Shown here: positions 1 through 10,800 of the stretch, piece after piece | Position numbering within the stretch: the stretch's first letter is position 1 | How the letters are laid out: every line of letters begins with the position of its first letter | Origin: Apostichopus japonicus | Taxonomy: Eukaryota; Echinodermata; Holothuroidea; Aspidochirotida; Stichopodidae | Direction: 5' to 3' | Length of the DNA: 64,000 bases | NCBI RefSeq assembly: GCF_037975245.1 | Contig: NC_092579.1 | Location: 29,349,666-29,413,665, forward strand | Notes under the pieces: model-generated | What the model saw: the letters and a program-made list of their open reading frames with translations, nothing else | The model's database searches: none | What the model was told of the DNA's origin: nothing | Position numbers and translations under genes: made by a program

Positions 1-1552
1 CAATCTGCATATCGCCAGTACCATTCAACTGAGTCAGCTTTACTAAGAGTACATAACGATATTGCCGCAGCTCTTGACAAGAGGTCCCAAACAATGATGG
101 TCATGTTGGACATATCGGCAGCCTTCGATCTTATTGATCATGAGATCTTATTTAATCGTCTCCAACATACTTTTGGAATTGCGTCAAACTCATTAAAATG
201 GTTTTAGTCATATTTTAGGGACAGAATGCAATGTATACAATTGATAATGTTATATCTGATGAGAAACAGCTAAGATTTGGGGTGCCACAAGGATCTGTAC
301 TTGGTCCTTTGATATATTGTATGTTTACCCGTCCAGTTGGAGAAATAATTCAGCGCCATAACATCAACCATCACTGTTATGCTGATGATACGCAATTGTA
401 TTTGAATTTTGGTGCCCTTGAGTCCTGGAATGATGTATCTTTTAAGGTCCAAGCATGCCTTTCAGATATAGTCAGGTGGATGCGGGTTAATTGTTTGAAA
501 CTTAACCAGGACAAAACTGAGTTCATTGTATTTTCACCAAAATTTCAGGGTAATGCTATTCAAGACTTGTATATAAATATGGGACCTAACACCATATTTT
601 CAGTTCCTAAAGTAAAGAATTTAGGTGTATATCTTGATCACAATCTTACCATGGATAATCAAGTTGACTCTATCTGTAAGTCCTGTTATTGGCAGATCCG
701 GAATATTGGCAAAATTAGAAGGTATATCTCAGATGATGCGTGTAAGACTTTAATCCATGCCCTTGTGACATCAAAACTGGATTACTGCAATGCCCTGCTA
801 TATGGCCTGCCTCACAAGCTAACCGATCGCCTTCAGCGAGTTCAGAATTGCGCTGCACGGCTTGTAAGTCGCACTCGTAGACATGAGCATATTACACCCA
901 TATTACGTGACTTACATTGGTTGCCGATTCATTGCAGGTTCAATTATATGTTATATACATATAAGTCACTTAATGGTTTAGCCCCTACAGTATCTACCTC
1001 TCTGAATTAATACATTAATACAAGCCTACTCGATCTCTACGCTCAGAATCCAAGTCCTTACTTACCAAACCTGTCATTAAAACTTCTACATACGGAAACA
1101 GGCGTTTCGATTACTCATCTGCGACATTATGGAACAGTTTATCGGAGGAAGCTAAGTGTGCCAAAAATATAGATGAATTTAAAAAACTAGTCAAAACCTT
1201 TCTATTTAGATCTGCATTCCATTAATTGTGCTTTCTATACTATATATTGTCACATTATTACAACGCATTTTCCATTTTGCGTTTATAGCGTTTTTAAAAT
1301 TTAAAATTGTTCACATTTACATATATTTTAAATTTTAAGAATTTGTTTGTATAATTTTCACTTTTACATTTGCAGTTTTTATACAATTTATAGTCAGATG
1401 GTATTTAACAAATTTTCTACCCTTTTTATACCTTACATTATCGATTTATATATTTGTATATCATGATTGTTTGTATTTTACTGTAAAGCGCCTTAGAGCA
1501 ATTTCTGATTGGATAAGGCGCTATAGAAATTTTGTATAATAATAATAATAAT
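1..1552 (+). mobile_element. Degenerate CR1/L2-like non-LTR retrotransposon (LINE), 3' half
   Basis: Reverse transcriptase remnant cut off by the left edge of the window. Frame 1 (1-230) shows the RT block beginning QSAYRQYHSTESALL and containing DISAAFDLIDHEI. A stop codon (TAG, about 205) interrupts it and a frameshift near 230 moves the reading to the frame running to 1010. That part carries [10 protein letters not shown], the catalytic [10 protein letters not shown] (about 370-405) and the C-terminal block ending in LHWLPI. A short stretch at 1021-1225 resembles the usual LINE C-terminus (FKKLVKTFLFRSAF). The 3' region ends with a hairpin-like motif (AAGCGCCTTAGAGCA with GGCGCTATAGAAAT, 1485-1535) and an (ATA)n tail, typical of CR1/L2-type elements. 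It is a dead copy; the exact clade is inferred from memory of the family. Confidence 0.88.
231..1010 (+). pseudogene. LINE reverse transcriptase fragment (259 codons, 5' part frameshifted)
   Basis: Longest open stretch of the LINE at the window start. It begins just after the frameshift, so its ATG is not a genuine start. It contains the RT fingers/palm motif [10 protein letters not shown] near residue 18, the metal-binding YADD within YADDTQLY near residue 50, and the connection region ([10 protein letters not shown], then [17 protein letters not shown] and [20 protein letters not shown]). In an intact element this protein copies the element's RNA into the target site. Here it is non-functional, because the upstream half carries a stop and is out of frame. 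Confidence 0.85.
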
Positions 1553-2385
1553 ATAGACTTTAATCAGTTCGAGTCAGTATGCATCTTCAGAACATTTAGG
1601 GACACTAATGTTGTTCTTTTATACATTTGGGACAACAATTTCAGTCACAGTGTCCTTACTAACACTTTCCTCATATTTTAAACATCAGTTCTCTTCTTCA
1701 GTACATCAATGCCATTCAAGACTCTTAGCAATATACTCCTCCAAAACATACTCCAATATGTCTCCTGACCCTCGTAATAGCCCTTTACATTTCCACTTCA
1801 CTTTTTTCTCTGCATCAGTAATGGTTTTGCCTTGTCATTGCCTGCTTTCTAACTCTACTTCTAAAATTTGACCATTAAGCCACTGTTGTAAACTTCCTTA
1901 AACATTTTATTCTCAATTAAACTAATAAGACTGCGGCTTGTTTCCTATATCAGTTCACCCTTTGAATGTTATGTATGATATTGTGTACAGAAATTGCTCT
2001 CTTGTCATTTTAATTTCTTATGTTCAATCTAGGAAGAGGAAGAAGAAAGGTGGTAATATGAATTTGATCGGAGGTGGTGAGCCATATCTATTGAAGAATG
2101 TAGTGCCATACCTACAGTTGCTGCCCAACCACTATATATAGCTACTACAGAGAACATGCCTGTAACTCACATTTGATAATTTAAATTATGTTTGAGCACT
2201 GATAATAATGTTAATGAAACCATTATGCTTATCCTTATGATCCAACCATGGATGGACTCATCTGGACTTAAACTTAATTCAGAGTCCAGGGATCCCAGTG
2301 TTAGACAATACCGGGTCAAAGACATACTGAGTCTGGATTCTGGTCTCAGTCTGGACTCAAGTACTTACAGTACTGCAAAATAGTG

Positions 2386-2885
2386 TTACACGGTAATCAG
2401 AACAGCTGATTCAATTTCATATATTCCACTATGATGATTACATTTAGCACAAACATTTAATATAATCTGTCCCAGTTCTCCTAACATCAATACTGTTTTA
2501 CTCACATCTACTTTTTCAAGTCTCGGGTCACGTTGGATTGGTCTTAGATAGATAGGTGCCTTTCTAAAGATTGACTTCATTTGCTGTTTACCAGATCCCC
2601 TCGCTGGATATGGAATAGCATCCAGCACTTTGTTGGAAGCATTAGCTTTCAGGTATTCAAAGCCTCCACCATCTCTTAGTTTTGGGCTTTTAGGCCTGTA
2701 ACACCTTCTCCCATACTTCATGAGGACTATCATCAGAGTTGAGAAGACCCTTCTTTTCCACCAATCCAGCCTCACCTAAGAAGGTCTTACCTATAGTGGA
2801 TGGTGTTTTTTTTCTTTCTGAAATCAAAAACAATATTGTCTTTTCTTCTTTATATACTAATTCAAAAGTATGATCAACTAAAGCC
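2386..2885 (-). pseudogene. Frameshifted gene fragment, possibly from a G2E3/HECT-like multicopy family
   Basis: Two overlapping reverse-strand frames read as one protein with a shift near 2690-2700. The upstream part includes SPHEVWEKVLQA; the downstream part includes PKLRDGGGFEYL, then PIYLRPIQRDPRLE and a Cys/His pair in CAKCNHH. This order (a K-rich segment, then a GGGFE block, then an IYLRPIQRD block) resembles the region before the HECT-like domain in expanded invertebrate G2E3-like proteins. That resemblance is from memory and weak. The frame break and lack of other domains make a working gene unlikely. It may be a retroposed or transposon-carried fragment. Confidence 0.35.
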
Positions 2886-3089
2886 AAAACAAATGATAGA
2901 TATTACAAATGAAACTAGATCAGCCCATTCTATAATCAAATCAAAACCAAATCATACTGCAGTAAGTTTGTAGTCATGACACACTGCATAAAATATGGAC
3001 TTTATATACCACACTCTAATCAATTCATAAGTAATTTGCTCCATAATACCTGATATTTTTGGTTTTGATGATAATCGTAACCTTTGCAT

Positions 3090-3385
3090 TCATGATGACG
3101 TATATATGTGCATGTTTGTGACGCTCAGCTTGTAAAAGTGATATCTTAAGAAGGGAAGGGAAGGTTAAATTCATGTGTAGAAGTACCACATTGAGTACAA
3201 TAAGCCTTTTATCTTGGTGGAGGTCAAAGGTCATTGGGGTCACCAGAGGTCAAATTAAAAATGTTTAAACACGATATCTCAACAAGGGAAGCTTGGGCAG
3301 ACCTCACATTTGGTGTGTAGAGCACAAGAAGCCTATTGTTGAGGTAAGAGGTAAAAGGTAAAAGGTTATTCGGGATCATTAAGTA
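3090..3385. repeat. Dispersed repeat with AGGTCA half-sites (copy 1)
   Basis: The unit reads roughly GGTGGAGGTCAAAGGTCATT, then GGGGTCACC, then AGGTCAAA, followed by a line resembling AAACACGATATCTCAACAAG. It contains an exact DR1 (AGGTCA, one base, AGGTCA) at 3221-3233 and another AGGTCA at 3247-3252. A related copy lies at about 38170-38560, in PARN intron 15, which shows that this is an interspersed family. No coding potential was seen. Confidence 0.7.
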
Positions 3386-3822
3386 TGGATGAATTGGGTG
3401 GCAATTCTTACATTACAATAATGCCTAGATTTATTGATCCTTTTGGTCATAGACCATTTTATGACATTGACAAAACACGTATATATGCAGGCACAGTATA
3501 GCCTAACTTACACTAAAACTAACTTAGGTCTGAGCTAGGCTTTAAAAGTTAATTAAGCATAGCTCAGCCTAGGCCTAAGTAAGGCTAGCCTATTTGCGTT
3601 TTGACAAATGACAGTTCCATGGGATCTAGCCTCATGCCTTTATATTTCTCATTTTATAAGACATGAATGCCTTAGAAAATACCCTACATGACATAAGAAC
3701 ATACAGGGCACAATGTTACCTTTCTAAATATGTACTTTGCGACCTTTACCCGTAGATAGACATCTAAGTTACGCAGGAACGTTTTTCGCATTTTCTCATT
3801 GGGTAACAGCAGACGGCTCTGT

Positions 3823-4015
3823 CAATGGCGGAGCTAGCGGTATTGGTCAGAGGGGGCGAGAATGGTCTGTATGGGCGCTTTCGACACTTTCAGAGCCGTT
3901 TCTAAGCGGAGCGCCACCACAGGTTGCCGCGGAGCGTACAGAAATTTTTTGAGTAAAGATACTCCCTAGATAGCAGGAAATGACCCTTTCCGGGCCTTGC
4001 TAATTTGCAGATAAA
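3823..4015 (-). mobile_element. Inverted fragment of the hAT-type element family found at 4582-6170
   Basis: The reverse complement of 3895-4000 matches the block at 5090-5200 and 6000-6110: the CCGTTTCCGG core, AAAATTTTC-like spacer, TACGCTCCGCG and the GGTGGCGCTCCGCTTAGA end. The left edge begins CAATGGCGGAGC, resembling a hAT terminus. The 8 bases before it (GGCTCTGT) are not found at a matching right end, so this is scored as a fragment. Confidence 0.6.
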
Positions 4016-4119
4016 CGAAGATTAAATAGGTTTCATCGCCATTTTGTCAGAAAATTACACCAACAAAATGTGACAAATGTCAATAGGTTGATGAGAGCGC
4101 AATAAAAAAGTCAATAATC

Positions 4120-4452
4120 GCAGTACTAGTAGTACGTGAACATGTAGATAATGTAGTACACATTAATTTAGTAGTAGTACTTCAAATTAGTAGTAGTGGT
4201 ACATGTCAAACTAGTAGTAGTACATGTCAAATTAGTAGTAGTACATGTCAAATTAGTAGTAGTACATGACAAATTAGTCATAGTACACTTCAAATTAGTA
4301 GTAGAACATGACAAGTTAGTAGTAGCTTAGGCTAACATGACAAATTAGTAGTTGTACATGACAAATTAGTAGTAGTGCATGTCAAACTAGTAGTAGTACA
4401 TGTTAAATTAGTAGTAGTATACGTTAAATTAGCAGTTTTGTCAAATTAGGCT
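4120..4452. repeat. 21-bp tandem repeat (TAGTAGTAGTACATGTCAAAT)n
   Basis: About 14 degenerate copies of a 21-base unit made of TAG triplets followed by ACATGTCAAAT or ACATGACAAAT. Drift increases toward both ends. It has no coding sense and lies directly left of the hAT element insertion. Confidence 0.85.
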
Positions 4453-4690
4453 GTTTATTATAACTATCTACAGTTCATGCCGTATGTTAGTAAACCGACT
4501 CGAGAAAAGAAGTAAGAAATATATTTTTCATTTATCAAACTATTCAAATTACTAAGGATGTCAAGGGAGGTGCATTCAAGACATAGGCGTACGAGGCGGG
4601 GGGCAGGGGGGCAGACTGCCCCCCCCCCAAATTTCCAGAGGACAAGAATTTCGGGCAAAAGTCCTGAAAAATTCGGGCAGCCTAAGAGGG

Positions 4691-4693
<3 letters not shown>

Positions 4694-4765
<72 letters not shown>
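4694..4765. repeat. (TA)n microsatellite
   Basis: About 36 uninterrupted TA dinucleotides inside the outer hAT-type element. They produce spurious open frames of alternating Ile-Tyr on both strands. Confidence 0.98.
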
Positions 4766-4768
<3 letters not shown>

Positions 4769-4944
4769 GTAGCTTGCCCGAATCTTGTTCAAATTTTGGC
4801 CCGACAATTCCATGATTTTCTTTATTTAGCATCATGATGCCCGAATACTTCCGTGTAACACCACCATAAGCGCAGTTCATCTGGGCTACCACGCATTTTG
4901 CACGATCAATTTTTTTTTCTAACTAGTCAATTGTATACCTGGAC

Positions 4945-5599
4945 CAAGTGCGGCGGAACCGGGTGAAAAAGGGGCACGTGCCCCTCCCCCACTTTTCCTC
5001 AGGTTAAAAATTTGTCTTTTTTCTACATAAAAATTGAGGTGCCTCAAGTTAGCAAGAGGCCAGGGAACCAGAATGAACACTCGGGAAGGGCCGTTTCCGG
5101 CCATCTGAGGGGTTTGTTAAACCAAAAATTTTCTAGTACGCTCCGCGCCAACCGATGGTGGCGCTCCGCTCAGATAATCGTGCATCCAACTTTGCAAATC
5201 CTGGCTAAGCCCGTGACTTTTAATGAATTTTTGTGAGTCAAACTCAAAGCATTTTCGAATGGAAAAAAATTGTTAAGATATTAAAAAGAAAAAACTCTAA
5301 TTCGGAAGATTCCTACATTAGCAACTAGCATGATTTCACCTCATTTTGTCTCAAAAGAAAACTTGTTCCTTGTTTCCCAATTTGCGCATTGGATATTGCA
5401 GTGCTAGTATGCATATTTTTCTTGAGGGGGGGGGGGGGCGTTGATGGAGTGATGTGTATACACAAATAAGATAATACAATAAGAGTTATAAAGGGTACTG
5501 AATATAAGGCTGCATCATTCCAATCGAATTTCTGCAAAGTGCCCTTTGAAGTCGGTGCCCTCCCCCCCCCCCAGATTAAAAGTGCCTCCGCCGCCCTTG
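4945..5599. mobile_element. Nested hAT-type MITE with near-perfect 8-bp target duplication
   Basis: The left end is CAAGTGCGGCGGAACCGGGT and the right end, reverse-complemented, is CAAGGGCGGCGGAGGCACTT. The flanks are ACCTGGAC (4937-4944) and ACCTGGAT (5600-5607), 7 of 8 identical. The internal block at 5090-5200 matches 6000-6110 of the outer element, including the short palindrome GCGCCAACCGATGGTGGCGC, so the two are related families and this one inserted into the other. No transposase is encoded. Confidence 0.75.
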
Positions 5600-6170
5600 A
5601 CCTGGATATCCCCGACATGAGTGTATAAAAGAAACATTTTCTTTTTCTTGGATGGTGGGGGGGGGGGGGGGAGTGCCTACACGCCTAGAAGTACTGGTTT
5701 ATCATATTCTTTGTTATATTTTATACTTTTTGTGAGACAAATTGCAGTCTCACCCGACACAGCGACATTATCCCGCCTACGTGTCGTTGAACAATTTATG
5801 TTTTTCTGGAGGTAGCTGAGTACTGTGTTAAAATTATAAATAAGTTAACTAAATATAGGAGCTTAAAAAATAAAATGTCCCATATTTTCCCTTCAAAGTG
5901 ATGTTACTATTTTTTCTTCTTCTAATTTACCAAATTTTTTGGGAAGTGTAAATATCTAAAACGTGAGATTATAAAATAAAGAATGTTTAGATGCAACTTG
6001 CAAGGCCTCAGAAGTGCCGTTTCCGGCAATCTGAGAGGCATTGTGTGCCAAAAATTTTCTTGTACGCTACGCGCCAACCGATGGTGGCGCTCCGCTTAGA
6101 TAGTGTCACGGGAACTCTAGGGCACAAAAAGTTCTGCCCCCCCAAACTGAAATGGTCCCGTACGCCTATG

Positions 6171-7778
6171 ATTCAAGACAACAACAAACATAAAAGGAAG
6201 CAGACGATTGTCGTGTAATTATTCAAAATTTAGAAACCTAATCCGTTCTCCAGTAGCCTACTTAACTAGGCGTCTGTCTTGCTCAGCGAAAGTAATTTGA
6301 TGCGCCGATCTTTCATCTAGTGTGATTTTGTGTTGCATGCAGTATACGGGCTGCGCATGTGTATAGGCTATGATGTTTGTATACTCTTCTGTACATTAAA
6401 AAAATGTACAATAAGTAACTGTTCTGTATTTTTTTTTCAAATTCAATCGTTTCATCTAACCTTGCATTTTCGTTAAAAGTCAGGCATGGTGCGGTCTCTC
6501 TTAATGAGTAAGACTAATTAACTGTCCCTCAACCTCTTCTCAGCTTCTTCCCTACCCTTCCCCACAGTTCTCTATCTTCTGCTGAATAAAAATCAACAAC
6601 CAGAAAAAAATAGCAATTTTTGCGTTAATTGAGTTTATTTATTTAACATTGAAGGGTATGCTCATTTAGCGTAAAGCTTAGTCCCTGTAATATATGTTAC
6701 AGTGGTGCATTTGAAGTTGTTAATAAAAATAGGATAATTTGTTACAGTACAAATTGCACCTGAAACGCGAAAGAAACTGTACAGCACTATATCAAATATA
6801 TATGAGGGTTGAAAGTCTTCTACACTTGGTTTAAGCTGTTGATAAATCACTTATTAATATTGTCATTTGATAATTGTTACCTTGTATCTTCATTAGTTAG
6901 ACTAGATATTATAATCGAGTTATGTGCGAATATTACACGCCGTTATTCAGAATGACACAAAATAAATATCACCGGCTCAAAACGTATAGCTTTATTATTT
7001 TTTTTATTTTTAATCTCTTCTCTAGTTTCTTTTTCTCATTCACTTTAATGAAAATATATACCAAAACAGCGACTGATATAAGCATATATGTCCCTGCATT
7101 GTATACTGGGATATATGAATGATATAGGCACTTCGAATACTAATTATAAATTTGTCAAACTTTCTAAACTAACCATGCTGTAAATCTCAATACACTATAT
7201 ATGCCAAACGCAGTGCATATACATAACTTGCTTACTGCTTTGATTGCTTGAATGAACTTTGTTTCAAGGTGTACATCAAGTGAACTGGTAAATTTATAAG
7301 ATTGAAGGGTATGCTTTAATATATTGGTAATTTTGGAAAGTGTGGACATATGAAAAGCGAGATATTGTCATCGGCAATTATACTGTTGAAACTGTTGACC
7401 TCTTGTGACGTCAGAGCGAACCTTGATATGGTGGAGGTGTGTCAATGTCCGATAAGTTCAGACGGCTGTGGTGTATTAATCTAAACGAACAAGGATTCCT
7501 AAAGTAAATAAGGTCGAAAAACTTTATCATAGATATGGCATAAAATGCATGTATTGTTTCACCGTGCTCAGAGCTGCATGGGGCATATCGTAGCTACTAA
7601 GTAAACCTATACAGTCTCTGCCACTATAACGTGCATGCCAGGTACTATACTTCTTGGCAGCAAAGTCTGACGAGAAGGTTGACAAGAAGGAAGGATTTCT
7701 TGCATCTTTATTGAGGGACACCAGAAGCTTCTAAGGGTATCTCGACTTTACCTTTCAGTTGTTAAACTTGGAGATCGG
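6171..7778. other. Intergenic AT-rich DNA upstream of the MFSD6-like gene
   Basis: Only short frames without motifs were found. The part closest to the gene (about 7370-7778) probably holds the promoter and 5' UTR. A good splice-acceptor pattern (TTTACCTTTCAG, ending at 7758) precedes the start codon by 20 bases, so an upstream non-coding exon is possible. No clear TATA box was recognised. Confidence 0.4.
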
Positions 7779-7824
7779 ATGGATAAATTACAGTCTGAAA
7801 GAGACGAAACGGAGGATTTATTGG
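7779..7824 (+). CDS. MFSD6: MFSD6-like coding exon 1 (start codon exon)
   Basis: Encodes MDKLQSERDETEDLL plus one base, a short acidic cytosolic N-terminus. The donor is G|GTAAAT. The start was chosen because this exon ends in the phase exon 2 needs (G + AG = Glu16) and no other suitable ATG was seen nearby. The Kozak context is weak at -3 (C) but has G at +4. Confidence 0.72.
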
Positions 7825-10800
7825 GTAAATTTCAATATTGTAAAATTTGAACGTGTAATATTAATATTTCATTCATCCAATGGTATATTCATTACCGAGG
7901 TCAGCACGTCGATGTCTCTGTAACGATCTAACGATAATTAGGACCGTATATACACAGATGGACTGGGAGGCATGCATAGGGTGCAGGAAGGAATTCTGTA
8001 GAATCGTAATTGAGTTTTAGCTCAGCTGCGGAAAACATTCAGCTGAGGTATAGCGATGGAGCGATTTTGCCGAAATTCTGTTATTTTTTGGCCACCGTGA
8101 TTGAATGAATGACTTTTCGTTATTTTCCTTCGATTTGGCTAATATTTTTTAAGAGGTTTGTGTGAGTTAACTTTCATAAATATGAATCATGTATATTTGT
8201 AGGTCGTTTGAGGTCCCGACAGGTCATTTTCTGATAACGTAAAAAATGCTACTCCTCTAGAGGTTTTGTCTTAATTTACTGAAATGTTGTGGATATATCG
8301 TTTCAATGGCGGTGCATTGAAGTTGTTCAATGAAAATATGTGTGGGTCGAAAACAGGGGCTTTTGTATAAAGATTTCAGTTATGATGTACCCTTGGACAG
8401 CTCATAAGTCCACCACTCCTTTGTCAAAATTTATGGAAAAGTCCCGCAAAAGTTGTACAGAACTTTTCCATACTCGAGAGTATCAAGCATGATGTGATTG
8501 GTCCATCATTACACCCTCGGACATCACCATTTAACAATAAGGGTTGATTGATGTAGTTTCTACGGACTTTCCCCACTCCTTTGTCAAATTTAGTGGAACG
8601 GTCCAACAAAAGTTGTACATAACTTTTCCATACTTGAGAGTATAAAGCATGATGTGATTGGACCATCATTACACTTCGGACATCACCATATAAAAATAAG
8701 GGTTGATTGATGTAGTTTCTACGGACTTTCCCCACTCCCTTGTCAAATTTAGTGGAACGGTCCAACAAAAGTTGTACATAACTTTTCCATACTTGAGAGT
8801 ATCAAGCATGATGTGATTGGACCATCATTACACTTCGGACATCACCATATAAAAATAAGGGTTGATTGATGTAGTTTCTACGGACTTTCCCCACTCCTTT
8901 GTCAAATTTAGTGGAACGGTCCAACAAAAGTTGTACATAACTTTTCCATACTTGAGAGTATCAAGCATGATGTGATTGGACCATCATTACACTTCGGACA
9001 TCACCATATAAAAATAAGGGTTGATTGATGTAGTTTCTACGGACTTTCCCCACTCCCTTGTCAAATTTAGTGGAACGGTCCAACAAAAGTTGTACATAAC
9101 TTTTCCATACTTGAGAGTATCAAGCATGATGTGATTGGACCATCATTACACTTCGGACATCACCATATAAAAATAAGGGTTGATTGATGTAGTTTCTATC
9201 GACTTTCCTCACTCCCTTGTCAAATTTAGTGGTCCACAAAATTTGTACAGAACTTTTTCATACTTGAGAGTATCAAGCATAATTTGATTGGCCCATCATT
9301 ACACCCTCGGACATCACCATTTAACAATAAGGGTTGATTGATGTGCAGTTTCTATGAAATTTCCCACTCCCGTGTCCAATTTAGTGGAACGGTCCAACAA
9401 AAGTTGTACAGAACTTCTCCATACTTGAGAGTATCAAGCATGATGTGATTGGTCTATCATTAACAAATTTGGGTTGATTGATATAGTTTCTACGGCCTTT
9501 TCCCATTCCCGTGTCAAAGTGAGGCCTTGTTTAGTGAATGTACGGTATAAATGTCACTATGGTTGTAGCTCCATGAAGTTCACAAATTGCAGTATATTGG
9601 CCTAATACACACTTCTCTATAGGTAGCCACACCAAGGTGGCAAGCATCTGTTCATAAGATAATGTATTTTGCTTTCTTTTTTTCTGTTTTGTATTATCAT
9701 TGTATCTCTATATTTTAATACAGAGAAGAATGAAACTACTGTACACTGGTATGATGGCATTAATCGAGCGCTTCTACCCGTTAAGTTGACGTATCTCCTT
9801 GGTCTATCTGGTGAGTGCTTAATTCCAAGTTTAATCGTATACATAACCGCCCCTCCCCCTCCCCTCTCCCTCCCCACGACTGCCCCTTAAACTGACCCTT
9901 GTTCTAAACCCACAGACTACCGTATATCCCATATGGGTATCATCAAAGAACCAATTCCATAACCCTCCATATCAAGTGAGATATGTACAGATATCCGAGA
10001 TGAAGTTCCCTGTTCAAGGTGCAGAGTACATCATAACAGACTTTATGTCAATCACCCGAAAATGTTCAATCCCCTATCTCAGGAAAAGTGCCGAATAACA
10101 AAAGTTGGGAAAATGAAAGAATTTTGTAGACCGCGTTAGGCCTTCAAAGAGGAGCGTGTGAGAGTAAAAGGCTCGTCATGTTAAAACAAGTGACGGAAAC
10201 CTTGGATTCTCGTTACTCAAAATGTACACGGTTAGGATCCGAAAAATTGTTGGAAAAACGTTATGATTGGCCATGATATCAGATATCCAGAGAGAGGGCT
10301 ATAGCATTCTTTGAGAGTCACAATTCTACCAGGCTCCAGCGACCACATCACTTGGACGATTTAATGTGTGAGTCTATACGGGGGATTTATATGGAGATTG
10401 CTTTACCCTAAGCATCCCGATTCAAGAGGCACCCATCTTATTCTAGACTTCTTCAAGTCTTCTTCACAGAAACAAAACTTTCAGATTCCACAGGGGAAGA
10501 AACCTCAGAACAATTACTGAGTTATTTCGTTGTCTCACACCATGAATAGTTCCGAATTGGTGGCTGATATGAAATGACTAGTTATTGATGATTATACATT
10601 CAGGGGAGGGCTAGTTGTGTTAGGATAGTGAATTCACGATGTTTTGGCATTGTAATCGGCGCACTGTGGCCAAGTATGCGGGTCATGCCTTGGGCATGCA
10701 CTCACTATAGCTGGAATCGAACTTCATATAACGTATTTCAGAGACTTGTTATATCACCCAATGAGACGTATTAATTTATAATAAGTAAATTGGGGTCGGG

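Larger units (their letters stand above)
1553..4119. other. Intergenic DNA, mostly unassigned
   Basis: No gene with splice support was found. The stretch holds a reverse-strand coding-like fragment (2386-2885), an AGGTCA-bearing dispersed repeat (about 3090-3385) and an inverted fragment of the same repeat family as the hAT elements downstream (3823-4015). Positions 1600-2380 contain only short open frames without recognisable motifs. Confidence 0.6.
4582..6170. mobile_element. hAT-type non-autonomous DNA transposon with 8-bp target duplication (outer element)
   Basis: The left end is CATAGGCGTACGAGGCGGGG and the right end, reverse-complemented, is CATAGGCGTACGGGACCATT, giving a terminal inverted repeat of 12 identical bases followed by weaker similarity. 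Both sides carry the same 8 bases, ATTCAAGA (4574-4581 and 6171-6178), the duplication length typical of hAT transposases. No transposase frame is visible. Inside are a long (TA)n run (4694-4765), a second nested element (4945-5599) and a core block at 6000-6110 shared with the nested element. The poly-C and poly-G tracts near the ends are characteristic of these copies. Confidence 0.8.

Noticed and set aside
4464-4892. Open frames of alternating Ile-Tyr on both strands
   Set aside because: Produced by the (TA)n microsatellite, which is stop-free in two frames; flanks are transposon sequence.
8424-8768. 114-codon reverse-strand frame with internal repeats
   Set aside because: Chance frame through the 159-bp array (159 is a multiple of three).
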